From Procambarus clarkii (taxonomy: Eukaryota; Arthropoda; Malacostraca; Decapoda; Cambaridae), in contig NC_091220.1 in the NCBI RefSeq assembly GCF_040958095.1, positions 22,110,383 to 22,174,382 on the forward strand: a DNA stretch of 64,000 bases, written 5' to 3'. Of the stretch, positions 10,022 to 22,278 are shown one piece after another. The first letter of the stretch is position 1. Each line of letters starts with the position of its first letter. Below the pieces are notes generated by a model. The model was not told the origin of the DNA. It worked only from the letters and a program-made list of their open reading frames with translations, and ran no database searches. A program made the translations under genes and the position numbers.

Positions 10022-11270
10022 ATGGACCATGGGGTCCCTACTATAGATCACCTCTCTAAGGGTTTAGCAAGAGATTTCTCCAGTAAAGTAAAAGGTGAGT
10101 TGCAAGTCTTTTCTGTTTTTAAGGTGCCGTGACCCTGGAAGCCATTCCCAGAGATAAAGGATATTATTAGCCATAGTCTTTGTAGTCTTTGCGATACAGA
10201 ATGGTGATGATCATACATACTTCATAGGATCAATTCAAGTGTATAATTGCCGAGTTCCTTGTCCGAAACTCAGGACAGATGTGGTGGCTATAAAATGAAA
10301 AATCAGAGCAAAAGATTTTCCTAGCCATAGCTGGTTATTTATTTATTTTTTATTTTTTTTTTATAGATCCAGATTCTGAAATTCAGGATACAAGGAAAAG
10401 AAGCATGTCCTTTTCCGAGTTACTGGAAACTGAAAATATGGAAAAAAAAATGCCGGATGAAGATTTTAAATGGACTCCTACTTACTCTCCTCCTCTAATT
10501 TCTCTAGATCAATCTTCCTTCCTTGCCTCAACACACCCACCATCTCATTCTCCTCCTCCTCCTCCAATTAGTTCTCTAGATAAATTTTCCAGTACAATTT
10601 CTATGACTCTTAAAAGTTCCCAATCCCCTCCTCCTTCTCCTCCTCCATCTCCTCCTTCTTCTCCTTCTCCTCCTCCTCCTCTTCCTCCTCCTCCTTCTCC
10701 TCCTCCTTCTCCCCCTCCTTCTCGTCCTTCTGCTCCTCCTCCTTCTCCTTTTCCTTCTCCTCCTCATTCTCCTCTTCCTCATCTTCAGGGTGACGAGTCA
10801 GAGGGAAGTGACTCCTTTTCTGGGTTTAGTGACTCAGATCATAGTTTTATTGAGCCTGTGGCTGGTATATAACTCTTTCAAAAACTTAACCCGGCCCAGC
10901 CCCTTCAATCACCAAACAAATAATGACTAACAAACACACAACTTAGTTATTTGTTTCATTTCGTTTGTAGATGACAAAAGTTCCTCAACGCCGCCCTCGC
11001 CGTCGTCATTTATGTCGACCTATCTTTCTACACAAAAAAAAATAAGAAAAGAAGATGCCCAGAGATATGGCGAAGCAATTAAGGAACTGGAACCACCTGA
11101 TAGGCTGTGTATCACTCTACCAACCATTCTCAGGATTCCTGAAGAAAGGATTTTAAGGAGTAAGCCATGTCAAAATAAATGTAACTTTTTTTAAACCTTT
11201 GACCCTTTAGAAACGAAAGATATGCACTTTGAGTTTCAAGCCAAGCAAAGTACTATTACTTTTGCTAATG
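10022..11270 (+). CDS. Spliced Pro/Ser-rich acidic protein, unknown, 3' end not defined
   Basis: At least four exons fit with GT/AG ends and matching phases: 10022-10094 (start MDHGVPTIDHL), 10367-10864, 10971-11159 and 11211-11270 (followed by GTAAGG). The second exon encodes a long Pro/Ser tract (about residues 50-145) and then an acidic Ser/Asp/Phe segment (SEGSDSFSGFSDSDHSF) resembling an activation domain. The third encodes a helical basic stretch (TQKKIRKEDAQRYGEAIKELEPP) and LPTILRIPEERIL. No known domain was recognised. The last exon could not be placed with confidence. The promoter and introns favour a host gene, or a spliced immediate-early type gene of the viral fossil. The conserved phases argue it is not decayed in this part. 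Confidence 0.6.
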
Positions 11271-11273
11271 TAA

Positions 11274-11815
11274 GGATATATTTGGGATCATCACATGATT
11301 TTTTTTTTAATTTTCAAAAGAATTTTATATATTATTCCTAATGTTAACTTAGCCAAAATATTTAGTATTATCCCATCCTATGAGGATAAAGAGGTTTTGA
11401 ACCTCTCTAACAACCTTAAAGCAAATTTTTCAATCGACATATATAAGTGTATTTTTTCAAATTTTTATAGGAAATTATTCACACCTGACATTATAAGCCA
11501 ATTGGTTCATCACATTGGCTACTAGAGCTAGCTGGTGTCTTAAATAATCACTGAATGTTAATATCATCATTTGAAATTTTAGTTTAAGTTTGTTCCCCTT
11601 ATTTGATTTAAATATCTCTTGTTTGTTTGTGCTAACTTCTATTATTTTAGGCAGTGTTATATTATAACTAATGATGATCAGTCAGGAGAGTGGTTTAAGT
11701 CAGTTACGAGGTTCACAAGCCTGAAGAGGTTGATGTTTCACATTAATTTAGTTGAAGTTATACTTCTTGGAATAGCACTGAATAATCATGTCTTTTTTAA
11801 TAAATATTAAAAAAA
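11274..11815 (+). other. Region without a firm gene
   Basis: Several splice-like acceptors (TTTTATAG, TTTTAG) and short open frames exist, one of which may be the last exon of the preceding gene. None can be supported over the others. Confidence 0.3.
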
Positions 11816-12073
11816 ATGAGTGAATTCCTCGAAAATACTGAAGAAATTGATTTTTATCTACAAATAGATCCGTTATATATTGATAAGACGGAATTTCATA
11901 TTTTAAAAGTTTGGGATATTATAAATAAACATAAAAATTCAAATGTAACATATAACAATATTCTAAATTTATTCTATAATAATGAATGTGAAATATTTTC
12001 CAATGAAATATATTTGAAATTAGTTAATGGTTTTTATATTCCAAAATTTGATATAATACTTAATGTTATTTGA
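11816..12073 (+). CDS. Small acidic unknown protein (85 aa)
   Basis: A whole 85-codon frame starting MSEFLENTEEIDFYLQIDPL. It is AT-rich, Asn/Ile-rich and has no signal peptide or membrane span. Codon use and size are like the neighbouring virus-like genes. No family recognised; it could be spurious. Confidence 0.35.
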   Translation: MSEFLENTEEIDFYLQIDPLYIDKTEFHILKVWDIINKHKNSNVTYNNILNLFYNNECEIFSNEIYLKLVNGFYIPKFDIILNVI

Positions 12074-12134
12074 AATTTAAATTAAATTTCATGTTTATAA
12101 AAAATGTATATAAATTTATCATATTTGTTATTAA

Positions 12135-12506
12135 CTAATCCCAATATACATGGATATTTCTCTTTTCTTTTTGAATAACTTCTAGTAATAATAATATTAC
12201 ATCTTTCATAAGAAACGAAGAGATAACTTTTATATCATTTGGCTTAATAATTATTTCGAAAGGTGACCTAAAAATAGTGAGTGTTTTTTTATTCTCACTT
12301 TGGTACCAACACTTATTACAATTTCCTCTCTTTACCACAACATTTTGGAGATTAGGTAAATATAATACCCAAGAATTTAACAGCTTTTAAAATTGTTTTA
12401 CTTCTGATGGTACATCTATAATTAAGTTCTCTGATTCTTCAATATACTTTATAATATCTGTAAACTTTTGTCTTACTCTCTTTTGGTAATAAGGCTCGTC
12501 ATCCAT
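12135..12506 (-). pseudogene. Unknown small virus-like gene with a CxxC site
   Basis: Minus-strand coding-type sequence beginning MDDEPYYQKRVRQKF and containing a GNCNKCWY motif, a possible zinc or redox CxxC, then a hydrophobic patch. It is broken about once. The first 120 bases are echoed by a diverged copy at 12730-12862, so this area has been partly duplicated. Family unknown. Confidence 0.35.
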
Positions 12507-12862
12507 TATGTCAAGTTTCAATAATAAATAATAATAGGAGGATTCAGCTTCCAGTCCCTCTTAAAAGACTTATGTATGTACAAAGGATCAGCAATATAAA
12601 GAAAATTATAGAATTTAAAAAAAAAATATGAAAATTGGTAACAAGAATTTGAAGAAAATACTGTTGTAGTTGGCCTGGCAGAATTCAGTGTCATGCGCCG
12701 ATCATATTTGCACGATAACTTACTTTGTCTTTAAAAAATATTTTACTTCTGACAGTACAGCTATATATATATATATCTTAGGTTCTCTGATTCTACAATA
12801 TCCTTTATATTATCTTGTAAGCTTTTCTCTCTCTCTATTGTTTAGTAATAAGGATCATGTAC
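12380..12862. repeat. Diverged direct duplication (12380-12505 and 12730-12862)
   Basis: Both segments share TTTTACTTCTGA..GTACA.CTATA, TTCTCTGATTCT.CAATA, a TTATAATATCT-like block and AGTAATAAGGATC-like ends in the same order. The second copy has gained TA and CTCT runs. This is a local segmental duplication about 350 bases apart. Confidence 0.65.
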
Positions 12863-12866
12863 CAAT

Positions 12867-12980
12867 ATGGCGAGTGTTTCATTCATATATCGATGTATTG
12901 AGACTTCAATAGAATTTACTAGTATCAATGAAATTAAACAGGGACACTTATCCACTAGAAATAATATTTTTGAAATAATT

Positions 12981-13013
<33 letters not shown>

Positions 13014-13356
13014 TTAGGAGGAGGAGGAGGAAATGTAATTAGTCGTCCTAGGTTGGTTTTAAAACGATCGCTGCATCAACCAAAAATTGAACAATTTAAA
13101 AAAAAAAACAGAGATAATTACACAAAAATGTGCTGAATTATTATGTAAGGAGCCATATAATGAACTCTTAGCAATGAACCAAAAATGGCAATGTAATATT
13201 TTTTGTCCTTTTCATGAAGTTCGTGGTAAATCTCGTACACCTTCAGGTAGACTTTATATTCATCGTCATCATTTTCACTGTTATTCCACAAATTGTAATA
13301 AAAAAGTTTCAACTGAGAAACTCCTAAATTTTCTCTTAAATAAAAACCAAAAATGA
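12867..13356 (+). pseudogene. CHC2-like zinc-finger protein (primase-type finger)
   Basis: Virus-like coding sequence with an Asn run and a Gly run in its first half. The second half holds a finger of the form CNIFCPFHE - 16 residues - HRHHFHCYSTNC. The CPFH...FHC...C layout is that of CHC2-type zinc ribbons found at the N-termini of DnaG and some viral primases, where it binds template DNA. The gene is short (under 165 codons) and broken about once. Its stop overlaps the start of the PIF-2 gene. A role in replication alongside the helicase-primase at 40-44 kb is inference; the zinc pattern itself is visible. Confidence 0.45.
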
Positions 13357-14471
13357 TTTCTTCGACATACCAGTATTTTCTTCAAATTCCGGTTATAATT
13401 TTCATAATTTATTTTATATATTTTAATTTTTTTTATATTACTGATCGTTTTTACATTCATAGTTTTTTACGTCAAAGTATTAAAGAGGGACTTGAAGCTG
13501 AAGAAATTGCATTTCAAGAAAGACACGAATTTATTGATCTACAAGGTTGGCTAAATTATAATGAATATGATAATAATAATGACATTAAAATCAATAAATG
13601 TAAGGGAATGATTTTAAAAGTAGATAGTTCTCAGTCTCATGACAATCAAATTTGTCAAAAACTTGGGGGCCGTAAATGTGGACGTTATTTAGAAAAGGTC
13701 GTAATACCTATATCATCTTCTACTAACAATATAAAATATTATTATGGAGGTGGAATCCTCAAACCAGGATGCACATACTGTCTTTGGAAACAACCAGAAG
13801 AAAAATTTTGTGACCCAGTATGGGGTTTCTCCCAGTAAACATTTGAAGAAGATCGATGGAAGTGTAAATCCTACCTACCAGGTCTTTATAACGCAACTAC
13901 AAATAGATTAACTGCATGTGAACCAGGAGGAACTTTGGTTAAAATTACCAATGGGCAGGATGAAGTAGTGGACCTTACTCAAATGACCCCCCAAGACTTT
14001 TTTATACCATTAAAAGAACAAGAAAAATATATATGTCGATGTTCCCCTGGATATATTTCTAATCCAGATATCTCACGTTCAGGCTGTTTCCGTGATCCTT
14101 GTCTGTTACATTTACCATCTGGTGTAATTACAGCTCCAGGTTATTCTAATGGTCTATGTGACTGCGGTCCTATGTATACTAACTTACATGACAATAAACA
14201 TTTTCCGTGTACAGCGTGTCCGGATCCCCATTTTGATGAGGAAAAACAAGAATTATCTATTTGGATGAAGTGTAAGATTGATAAAAATAATATTGAAATA
14301 CATAAAGGAACATATCCATGTTCAAATTTTGAAGATATTGACCGTGGATGTGCAAAGGTAATTTTAAAGGCAAAATTTGTATCCAAGACTGATTTGATTG
14401 ATTACGAAAATACCGAAATTTTTTTTAATCGATTTATGAATTCACTCAATATTAAAAACAAAACTAAATAA
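13353..14471 (+). pseudogene. pif-2: PIF-2-like per os infectivity factor (fossil)
   Basis: A membrane-anchored, Cys-rich envelope protein like baculovirus PIF-2, part of the complex that mediates entry into gut cells. Visible parts are an N-terminal hydrophobic anchor (about residues 8-30), GGGILKPGCTYC, DRWKCKSYLPGLYN, then YICRCSPGY, GCFRDPC and GLCDCGP, in the order and spacing expected for PIF-2 (about 370 residues). It is broken about once. The upstream neighbour overlaps its start by four bases and the next frame abuts its end, which is viral-style packing. PIF-1 was considered because it shares Cys patterns, but the order of motifs fits PIF-2 better. Confidence 0.68.
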
Positions 14472-14957
14472 TGTTTGCATGTAACTCAGATGGTAGTATA
14501 GAAATCCCATTATCTTATTTAAAAAAATTACACTTTTATCCTCCTGCTTTACCTTTAGGATCAATTGTGCTAACCAACTATCATCATCATAATATTAATA
14601 ATGTTGATAAAAATGATGATGATGTTACCTTTGAAAATAATAGTGTAGAAGACTTACAATTATTCGTACAATACTTACTCATAAAATTGAAAATGAAATT
14701 ATTATGAAATTGGATTCCCATTCAGTCTGTGATTACTCTCCCAATATAAATAATGTTGCACAGTTCTTAGAAAATGGGAGTGGGAGTGGTAAAATTAACA
14801 TTTTATTTATTAATATTCCAATTTTCTTTTTCCCTGATATTAAAAAAGATGAGCCATTACATAAACGGATATTACGAGTTGTATCCAACACTCATAAAAT
14901 TACTCAGCTAGTTGAAGAATATATGTCTTCAAAATACAAATCCTCACAGAAAAAATA
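14471..14957 (+). pseudogene. Unknown virus-like gene
   Basis: About 160 codons of AT-rich coding-type sequence directly after PIF-2, with a His/Asn/Asp low-complexity patch and a KxLHFYPPALPLGS segment. It is broken about once. Its last bases meet the next start as TAATG. No family recognised. Confidence 0.35.
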
Positions 14958-15629
14958 ATGTTATATGATAACGTTACAACTTGTTTTGAAAATTATGGCA
15001 TTAAATGTCTCTGTAATACAAATTTTCGAATGGATTATTTTGAACAAATGACTAAACAAAAATTCAAATTTTCCTTTTTTACAGTAGGAAATGTAACCAC
15101 TTTTCTTGAAAGAATATATGGGAGAGACAATTTAAAACACCCGATATGGTCTTTGTCAGTACACACAACAACACCGGAAGAGTCCGTTATGGTTTTGAGA
15201 ATCTTAAACGTGAAATTTTGTAATGGATGTAAGAAAGAAATAATAGGAGATGGTATACCTTCGACTTACCATACTGGATCGCTAAAAATTGTTTCAGACA
15301 ATCCTCCCTCAGTTCAATATTTTGATAATACAGGACGTGAGTTGTTTCAGAGTATAAGCAAAAGTAATAATTTTGTAGCAACGGCTGCCTATTATCTCTA
15401 TTGTGCATTAAGTGATGATGAGTATCCCTTATGTAATTTATATGGGAAATGTTTTTGTAATGAAAATTACCGATGGAATTATATTTTATCTGTTCTGAAG
15501 AAAAGCTTCAAACCTAAGGAGATGTTACAATCAAAAATTGAAGATGCAGTTCATTTTATATATGGAGATAAACCATACTTTTTAAACATAACAAATAAGG
15601 AAAATAATCAATATCATATTGTTATATAA
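14958..15629 (+). CDS. Unknown Cys-containing virus-like protein (223 aa)
   Basis: A whole 223-codon frame starting at an ATG that overlaps the preceding stop (TAATG). It has Cys pairs (CFENYGIKCLC, FCNGCKKE, CNLYGKCFC) that could bind metal or form disulfides, no signal peptide and no membrane span. It follows PIF-2 and an unknown gene on the same strand, a cluster consistent with co-transcribed viral genes. No homologue recognised. Confidence 0.45.
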   Translation: MLYDNVTTCFENYGIKCLCNTNFRMDYFEQMTKQKFKFSFFTVGNVTTFLERIYGRDNLKHPIWSLSVHTTTPEESVMVLRILNVKFCNGCKKEIIGDGIPSTYHTGSLKIVSDNPPSVQYFDNTGRELFQSISKSNNFVATAAYYLYCALSDDEYPLCNLYGKCFCNENYRWNYILSVLKKSFKPKEMLQSKIEDAVHFIYGDKPYFLNITNKENNQYHIVI

Positions 15630-15658
15630 AATTTCGATGTTTCAAAGAACGAGGTTCA

Positions 15659-16003
15659 ATGAATATTTTTTATGATCAGGAAAAATGTTGTATTCAAGTA
15701 CAATTTTTAGATGTTTATGGAAACATTTTACCAACTTCTTGGTTTAAATTATTCGATGAATATTATTATATCCAAATTGGTATTCGCAAAGTTATTACTC
15801 CCATAATGTTATTAGCATTTGTAAGTCATTATTATTATTTTGTATTTAGGGATTTTGAAGTTGGCATGTATTGTTCGTTCTTCAAATGGATTAATGATGA
15901 AAATAGTGATAATATAGATTATAATTATGATACAGAGGCAAGTAACGACTACAAAGAATATGGAAGTAGTGATTATGAAAGTAGTGATGAAATATTTGTT
16001 TAA
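15659..16003 (+). CDS. Unknown small protein with one membrane span (114 aa)
   Basis: A whole frame: a hydrophobic stretch around residues 45-62 (ITPIMLLAFVSHYYYFVF) and a strongly acidic, Tyr/Ser-rich C-terminal tail (YKEYGSSDYESSDE). It would be a membrane protein with an acidic tail. It is the last gene of the plus-strand PIF-2 cluster. Family unknown. Confidence 0.4.
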   Translation: MNIFYDQEKCCIQVQFLDVYGNILPTSWFKLFDEYYYIQIGIRKVITPIMLLAFVSHYYYFVFRDFEVGMYCSFFKWINDENSDNIDYNYDTEASNDYKEYGSSDYESSDEIFV

Positions 16004-16890
16004 TAAAAAGAAAATATATATATTTTTTCAGTTTTTTTTAATTTTATTGAAAATAAATGTTTATAAAATAAATAAATAATATATAAAATGACTTTGAGTG
16101 ACTTTTTCTTTGGTTTATTTTTATATAAAAAATCGAATTTAACTATAAAGGGGAAAATATTATTTCTGTTTTCTTTAATTTTATCTCAAATTATAAAGTA
16201 ACTATGAATATTTTTATCAAAATGTATATTTTGTTTTTTTTATTTTAAATATATATAAAAAATTATACATAAAATTAATAATATTATATATTTAATATCT
16301 GTGATAAATAAAATTATGTTTATAAAATTTTACAAAACTTAAACATCAAAAATTTTATATTATATAGAAAAGTTTATAAGTTTTATTTTTTAATAAAATT
16401 TGGAAAAACATATAAATCCATAAAGAATTAATTGATTCTCTTCATTTTTTTGCCTTAATTAAAAAATAACCAATACAAAATTTGGAGTTATAAATAAAAT
16501 TTGATGTCTTATTTGGCAAACTATTCAAGATCCGATTTGCCTAATAAGCCAACGAATGGTCCACCACCGGTTGATGGTCCACCACAGGGTCCTCACTGAC
16601 CACGGGCTGGTGGTCAACCTCATTTTTTTCCACAAAATATTTTTTATGGATGAGATACCATCTCTAATAAAAAAAAAAAAAAAGAATGATGTGCTGTTAC
16701 ACTGCCCCTAGATATCATTCGGTTCCCAAGAGTTCGACTTAATCAAACCAGAAATGCTGCTCTTCAAATCAAGGGTCTTAAAATATTGAATGCCGTTCCC
16801 AATCATAGCAAAGACTGTACCTCTCCCAACTAGTTTAAGAAAAAATGTAAAGTGAGTATAATAAGAGTTTTGGTGAACTTTTGGGATTCC
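16004..16890. other. AT-rich non-coding stretch with a small GC patch
   Basis: No gene supported. The stretch is very AT-rich with many polyadenylation-like AATAAA words after the preceding gene. At 16514-16549 it carries a copy of the short dispersed repeat seen at 7862-7895. At about 16560-16620 there is a GC-richer patch with repeated GGTCCACCACC words forming weak inverted repeats. Confidence 0.5.
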
Positions 16891-18546
<1,656 letters not shown>

Positions 18547-18564
18547 GTTTTTGTATAAAAAAAG

Positions 18565-19662
18565 ATGAATAAAAAGGATAAACTTTCAATTAACATACAA
18601 ATCGAACATATAAATAATGAGAAGTTTAACATTAAAAAAAAACCTGGATTATATTATTTTCCCCTGAGATTTAATCTAACAAGACAATTATTTATAGCTG
18701 ATAAATTATATTATAAAAATAATATTGATGATTCTCATATTACTTTTACTTATCCTAACAATCTTAGCAGAAGTCAATTAATATATCATAAAATTTATGA
18801 CATATCAGGACTAACAGCTGATAATAAATTTGTCTGGTATGAAAGATTTTTCACGCAAATTCATAATCAAAATATTGTATATGAAGACGATGATCAGGAT
18901 TTTTCACTTTCAGTTTATTCTAGAACTCATTCCCCTTTTAAATTAGAAAAAACCAAAATGATACTTTTTATCAACGAGGTTGTGTATTTAATGTTGTTTC
19001 TTTTAGATGGGGTAAGAGATATTACCCAAAGTTTAAAACAAAGTTCATTAAGGGAGTATATTATTAATAATTGTATAAATTATCAAAAAGCATTAAAAGC
19101 AAATAAAAAAACTCTTAAAACTATTGATATGTACATTTGTATTGATGATGTAATTAAATATGATGAGCTTATCATTGATCATCTTATTAGATATTTTGAA
19201 AAAGATAAAAATTGGTCAGAAAGAAAACATATATCATTATCCACTGCATGGCATATGCATTGTGAGTTATTGCAAATATTTACTATGATTAAAGAAAATA
19301 AAAAGATTATATCAATACCAAGACTTGCAAAATTTAATTTACAACTTTTACCCGATTATCAAATAACTAAAGTGATAGCTTACCTTCCACAACAAACCTA
19401 CCATAAAAATATTTGGCACAATCAGTACAAAAATTATTATATTTATAATAATGGTATTATTATTAAAAAGAGGAAGGCGTTGGATGAGATGGAGGAGGGA
19501 GGTTTGGAGGATGTGGAGGATGAAGCGGATCAGGCGTTGGAAGATCAAGTGGATCAAGAGATGGAGGAGGTAGTGGAAGAGATTGATGATGATGGAGAGG
19601 AAGAGGAGGAATATATTTGTTCAACATACCATGGTGCACGGCTTCGGGCTGAGAGAATATGA
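18565..19662 (+). CDS. Unknown virus-like protein with acidic C-terminus (365 aa)
   Basis: A whole 365-codon frame beginning MNKKDKLSINIQIEHINN. The first 300 residues are mixed alpha/beta-looking, AT-biased and without a signal peptide; one hydrophobic helix (MILFINEVVYLMLFLLDGV, about 132-150) may be buried or membrane-associated. The tail is Glu/Asp-rich (EEVVEEIDDDGEEEEE). The gene is sandwiched between a GT satellite on its left and a CA satellite on its right. No family recognised. Confidence 0.5.
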   Translation: MNKKDKLSINIQIEHINNEKFNIKKKPGLYYFPLRFNLTRQLFIADKLYYKNNIDDSHITFTYPNNLSRSQLIYHKIYDISGLTADNKFVWYERFFTQIHNQNIVYEDDDQDFSLSVYSRTHSPFKLEKTKMILFINEVVYLMLFLLDGVRDITQSLKQSSLREYIINNCINYQKALKANKKTLKTIDMYICIDDVIKYDELIIDHLIRYFEKDKNWSERKHISLSTAWHMHCELLQIFTMIKENKKIISIPRLAKFNLQLLPDYQITKVIAYLPQQTYHKNIWHNQYKNYYIYNNGIIIKKRKALDEMEEGGLEDVEDEADQALEDQVDQEMEEVVEEIDDDGEEEEEYICSTYHGARLRAERI

Positions 19663-19691
19663 TGGAGTCTGGTAGAATGATCGGTGATCAT

Positions 19692-19729
19692 GAGTCTACC
19701 ACAAAGACACACACACACATACACATTCT

Positions 19730-19774
<45 letters not shown>

Positions 19775-20226
19775 TCTGACACACACACACACACACACAC
19801 ATTCTGACACACACACACACACATTCTGACACACACATTCTGACACACAAAACGCATTCTCACACAGGAAACACACACACACACATTCTGACACACAAAA
19901 CGCATTATCACACACACACACACACACACACACATTCTGACACACAAAACGCATTCTCACACAGGAATCACACACACACACACACACACACATTCTGACA
20001 CACATTCTGACACACAAAACGCATTCTCACACAGGAATCACACACACACACACACACACACACATATTCTGACACACAAAACGTATTCTCACACAGGAAT
20101 CACACACACACACACACACACACATATTCTGACACATAAAACGTATTCTCACACAGGAATCACACACACATTCTCACAAACACACACCAAAACACATATA
20201 CACACACACACTCATTCTTACACACA

Positions 20227-20260
<34 letters not shown>

Positions 20261-20312
20261 GACACACACACACACACACACACAAAGACACACGCACACA
20301 CACACACACACA
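19692..20312. repeat. (CA)n satellite with ACATTCTGACAC spacers
   Basis: CA runs alternate with the spacer words ACATTCTGACAC, AAAACGCATTCTCACACAGGAA and, at the right end, AAAGACAC. The right end is therefore the reverse-complement style of the GT satellite at 16.9-18.5 kb. Larger units of about 60 bases repeat at 19.93-20.17 kb. Confidence 0.93.
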
Positions 20313-20487
20313 CTAGTGAAAATCCTCTCGTTGCTCCGCCCACTTCACCCGTGATTGGTGCTCCATCAAGCCAATCACAGCAGACCGGCCGCACAGTTAC
20401 CACGACTCACATACCAAACACTTAATTGTTTTAAAACAGTAAAGTTAACTCTTTTTTAATACTTATTTAAAAGAGAAAGAATAGCTC

Positions 20488-21567
20488 ATGACAGAATTGA
20501 TGATAAAAGAAATTGACCATGGTCTTCAGCCTTTTATTCTCATCACCCAAAGATTGGTTGATGAAAATAAATCTTTTTTAAATACAAATAAGTATCTGAC
20601 AGATTTGACAGAAAACATTAAATTGTCAAATCTTCATCACCCAGCCAAATCTTTTATTAATTCTATCAATGAAAACCTAAATTTTAAATCCCAAAATGAT
20701 TTTAATAAAATTATGAAAAATATTTTGCATGGTGATGTAGAATCCCCTATTCTAAATATTATAGAAAACAAAGCTCTTAAACAACATATGTTAAAAAAAT
20801 ACCCATTTAAACTCTATGAAGAACACATTAACAATGTAAATAAACTTGCCCAAGATCTTGGGTTTGAAAACGAAACTCAATTTCTTGAATATTTAGAAAG
20901 TAATCCTTCACCAACTGATTCCAAATTAACTAAAATTTTTAACACTATGACCAAAAGGGCTGGTAAACATAAAAGTTTGATATTGAAATCTGCGATATTA
21001 TTAGGTGTAGGTGTTGCTTTTCTTGAATATTTGAACAAATACAATCGGAAGAACAGTGGTTGTTTTAGATACCATGTTGGAAAAGGACATTCCCTAAAAA
21101 AAGAAGTATATTTGACCAGATTTTGTAAATTCCCTATCAATCGGGTTGATTATATTAACTATGACATACTAAATGATAATACTCATCCATTGTTCAATAA
21201 AAAAGTCTGGAACTGTCAATTTGATATTCCAAATTCTGCAGAAACCCAAAACATATTAAATTTGGGCTGTAAGGGAATATGTTGTCCCCATAACTACAAT
21301 TATCTTTCACAATTTGTCCAGGGTTATGAACCTATTTCTAATTTAGAAAATAAAGAAATATTTTATATATATAAATGTGAACAGGGAACAATTTTAAGAA
21401 ATATTGCCGAAATTTTAGGAGATGGTATTGGTGAAGTGATTCAAGGCATTGGGCAATCTGATATATGGCAGTTTATATTGAAATCAATTAAAAATATTGG
21501 CTGGGTTATACTTTTAATTTTATTATTAATAATAATGTTAGGCCCATTGATAATGGTGATCAAATAG
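20488..21567 (+). CDS. PIF-5 (ODV-E56)-like envelope protein, whole frame
   Basis: 359 codons. The N-terminal half is helical; a hydrophobic, glycine-containing helix lies near residues 166-184 (LILKSAILLGVGVAFLEYL). A Cys-rich domain follows (GCFRYHVGKG, RFCKFP, VWNCQFDIP, GCKGICCPH, YKCEQGT), then a C-terminal transmembrane segment (WVILLILLLIIMLGPLIMVI). Internal hydrophobic helix, Cys domain and C-terminal anchor match the architecture of PIF-5/ODV-E56, an entry factor. The length also fits. The match is by layout, not by a diagnostic motif. It stands just upstream of P74 on the same strand, which supports a PIF role. It looks whole. Confidence 0.5.
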   Translation: MTELMIKEIDHGLQPFILITQRLVDENKSFLNTNKYLTDLTENIKLSNLHHPAKSFINSINENLNFKSQNDFNKIMKNILHGDVESPILNIIENKALKQHMLKKYPFKLYEEHINNVNKLAQDLGFENETQFLEYLESNPSPTDSKLTKIFNTMTKRAGKHKSLILKSAILLGVGVAFLEYLNKYNRKNSGCFRYHVGKGHSLKKEVYLTRFCKFPINRVDYINYDILNDNTHPLFNKKVWNCQFDIPNSAETQNILNLGCKGICCPHNYNYLSQFVQGYEPISNLENKEIFYIYKCEQGTILRNIAEILGDGIGEVIQGIGQSDIWQFILKSIKNIGWVILLILLLIIMLGPLIMVIK

Positions 21568-21789
21568 TGACATATGAGTGCACTAATGGGTGGTGTGGTG
21601 TATGGTGCATTGATGTAATAATATACAATATTTACTCACTGAGCTTATTTGCAAAGAAAATGTTTAACTACCATTGCAACATTCATTAACATATTTCATA
21701 AATAATTCTCGAGGTAACCCACCATATTCATATGCAATGTATAAGAAGGATATACCCCAGGGGACCTCTGTTATATGTCCATCAATATT

Positions 21790-22278
21790 TCATAAAATTT
21801 TCCATGATTTTAAATTTTCTTTTTCTTTTTCTAAAAAGGAAATTTTATATTGAACTTCAACACTGTAATGGGAATAAATTTCTGATGATTGTGGTAGTGG
21901 TGGTTGTGGTGGTGGTGGTGGTGGTAGTGGTGGTGGCGGTGGTGGTGGTGGTAATTGATAAAAATATTTTGAAGGAAAATCAGAAACGTAACATGAAGAA
22001 GGTGGAATTACATAAATTGAATGTGGCACTGAAGTCATATAATAAGGTACAATGATATATTGAGTTGTTTGTAATGGTATTTGTGGAATGGTTGGTTGAT
22101 AATAATAATCATTTCGATGACACCCATATTCTTCACCACCACCACCACCACCACCACCACCACCACCACTATTCCAACTTTCAGCATCACCATTTACTCC
22201 AGCTTCCACCATGATTCCTCTCAGTATTCTGGTAAATGAATCCTCAAATTTCTTTATTATATTGATTTGAGGATTCAT
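21790..22278 (-). CDS. Gly/Pro-run protein, uncertain (162 aa)
   Basis: A minus-strand frame with a short helical start, a run of Gly, then Tyr/Pro-rich sequence and a long Pro run. The runs come from (GGT)n/(CCA)n repeats, so length alone is weak evidence. The non-repeat parts (NDYYYQPTIPQIPLQTTQYIIVPYYM) look like real low-complexity protein. The start lies within the left arm of a large palindrome. It may be a small viral structural protein or a chance frame. Confidence 0.3.
   Translation of the reverse strand: MNPQINIIKKFEDSFTRILRGIMVEAGVNGDAESWNSGGGGGGGGGGGEEYGCHRNDYYYQPTIPQIPLQTTQYIIVPYYMTSVPHSIYVIPPSSCYVSDFPSKYFYQLPPPPPPPPLPPPPPPQPPLPQSSEIYSHYSVEVQYKISFLEKEKENLKSWKIL

Noticed and set aside
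10576-10782. Arg-rich minus-strand frame
   Set aside because: Shadow of the proline codon repeat (CCT/CTC) in the spliced gene on the plus strand.
13353-14471. PIF-1 instead of PIF-2
   Set aside because: Some Cys spacing is shared, but the order of the GG..C, W.C..PG.YN and CDCG motifs fits PIF-2 better.
19554-20403. Minus-strand Cys/Val frames across the CA satellite
   Set aside because: Repeat artefacts, as above.
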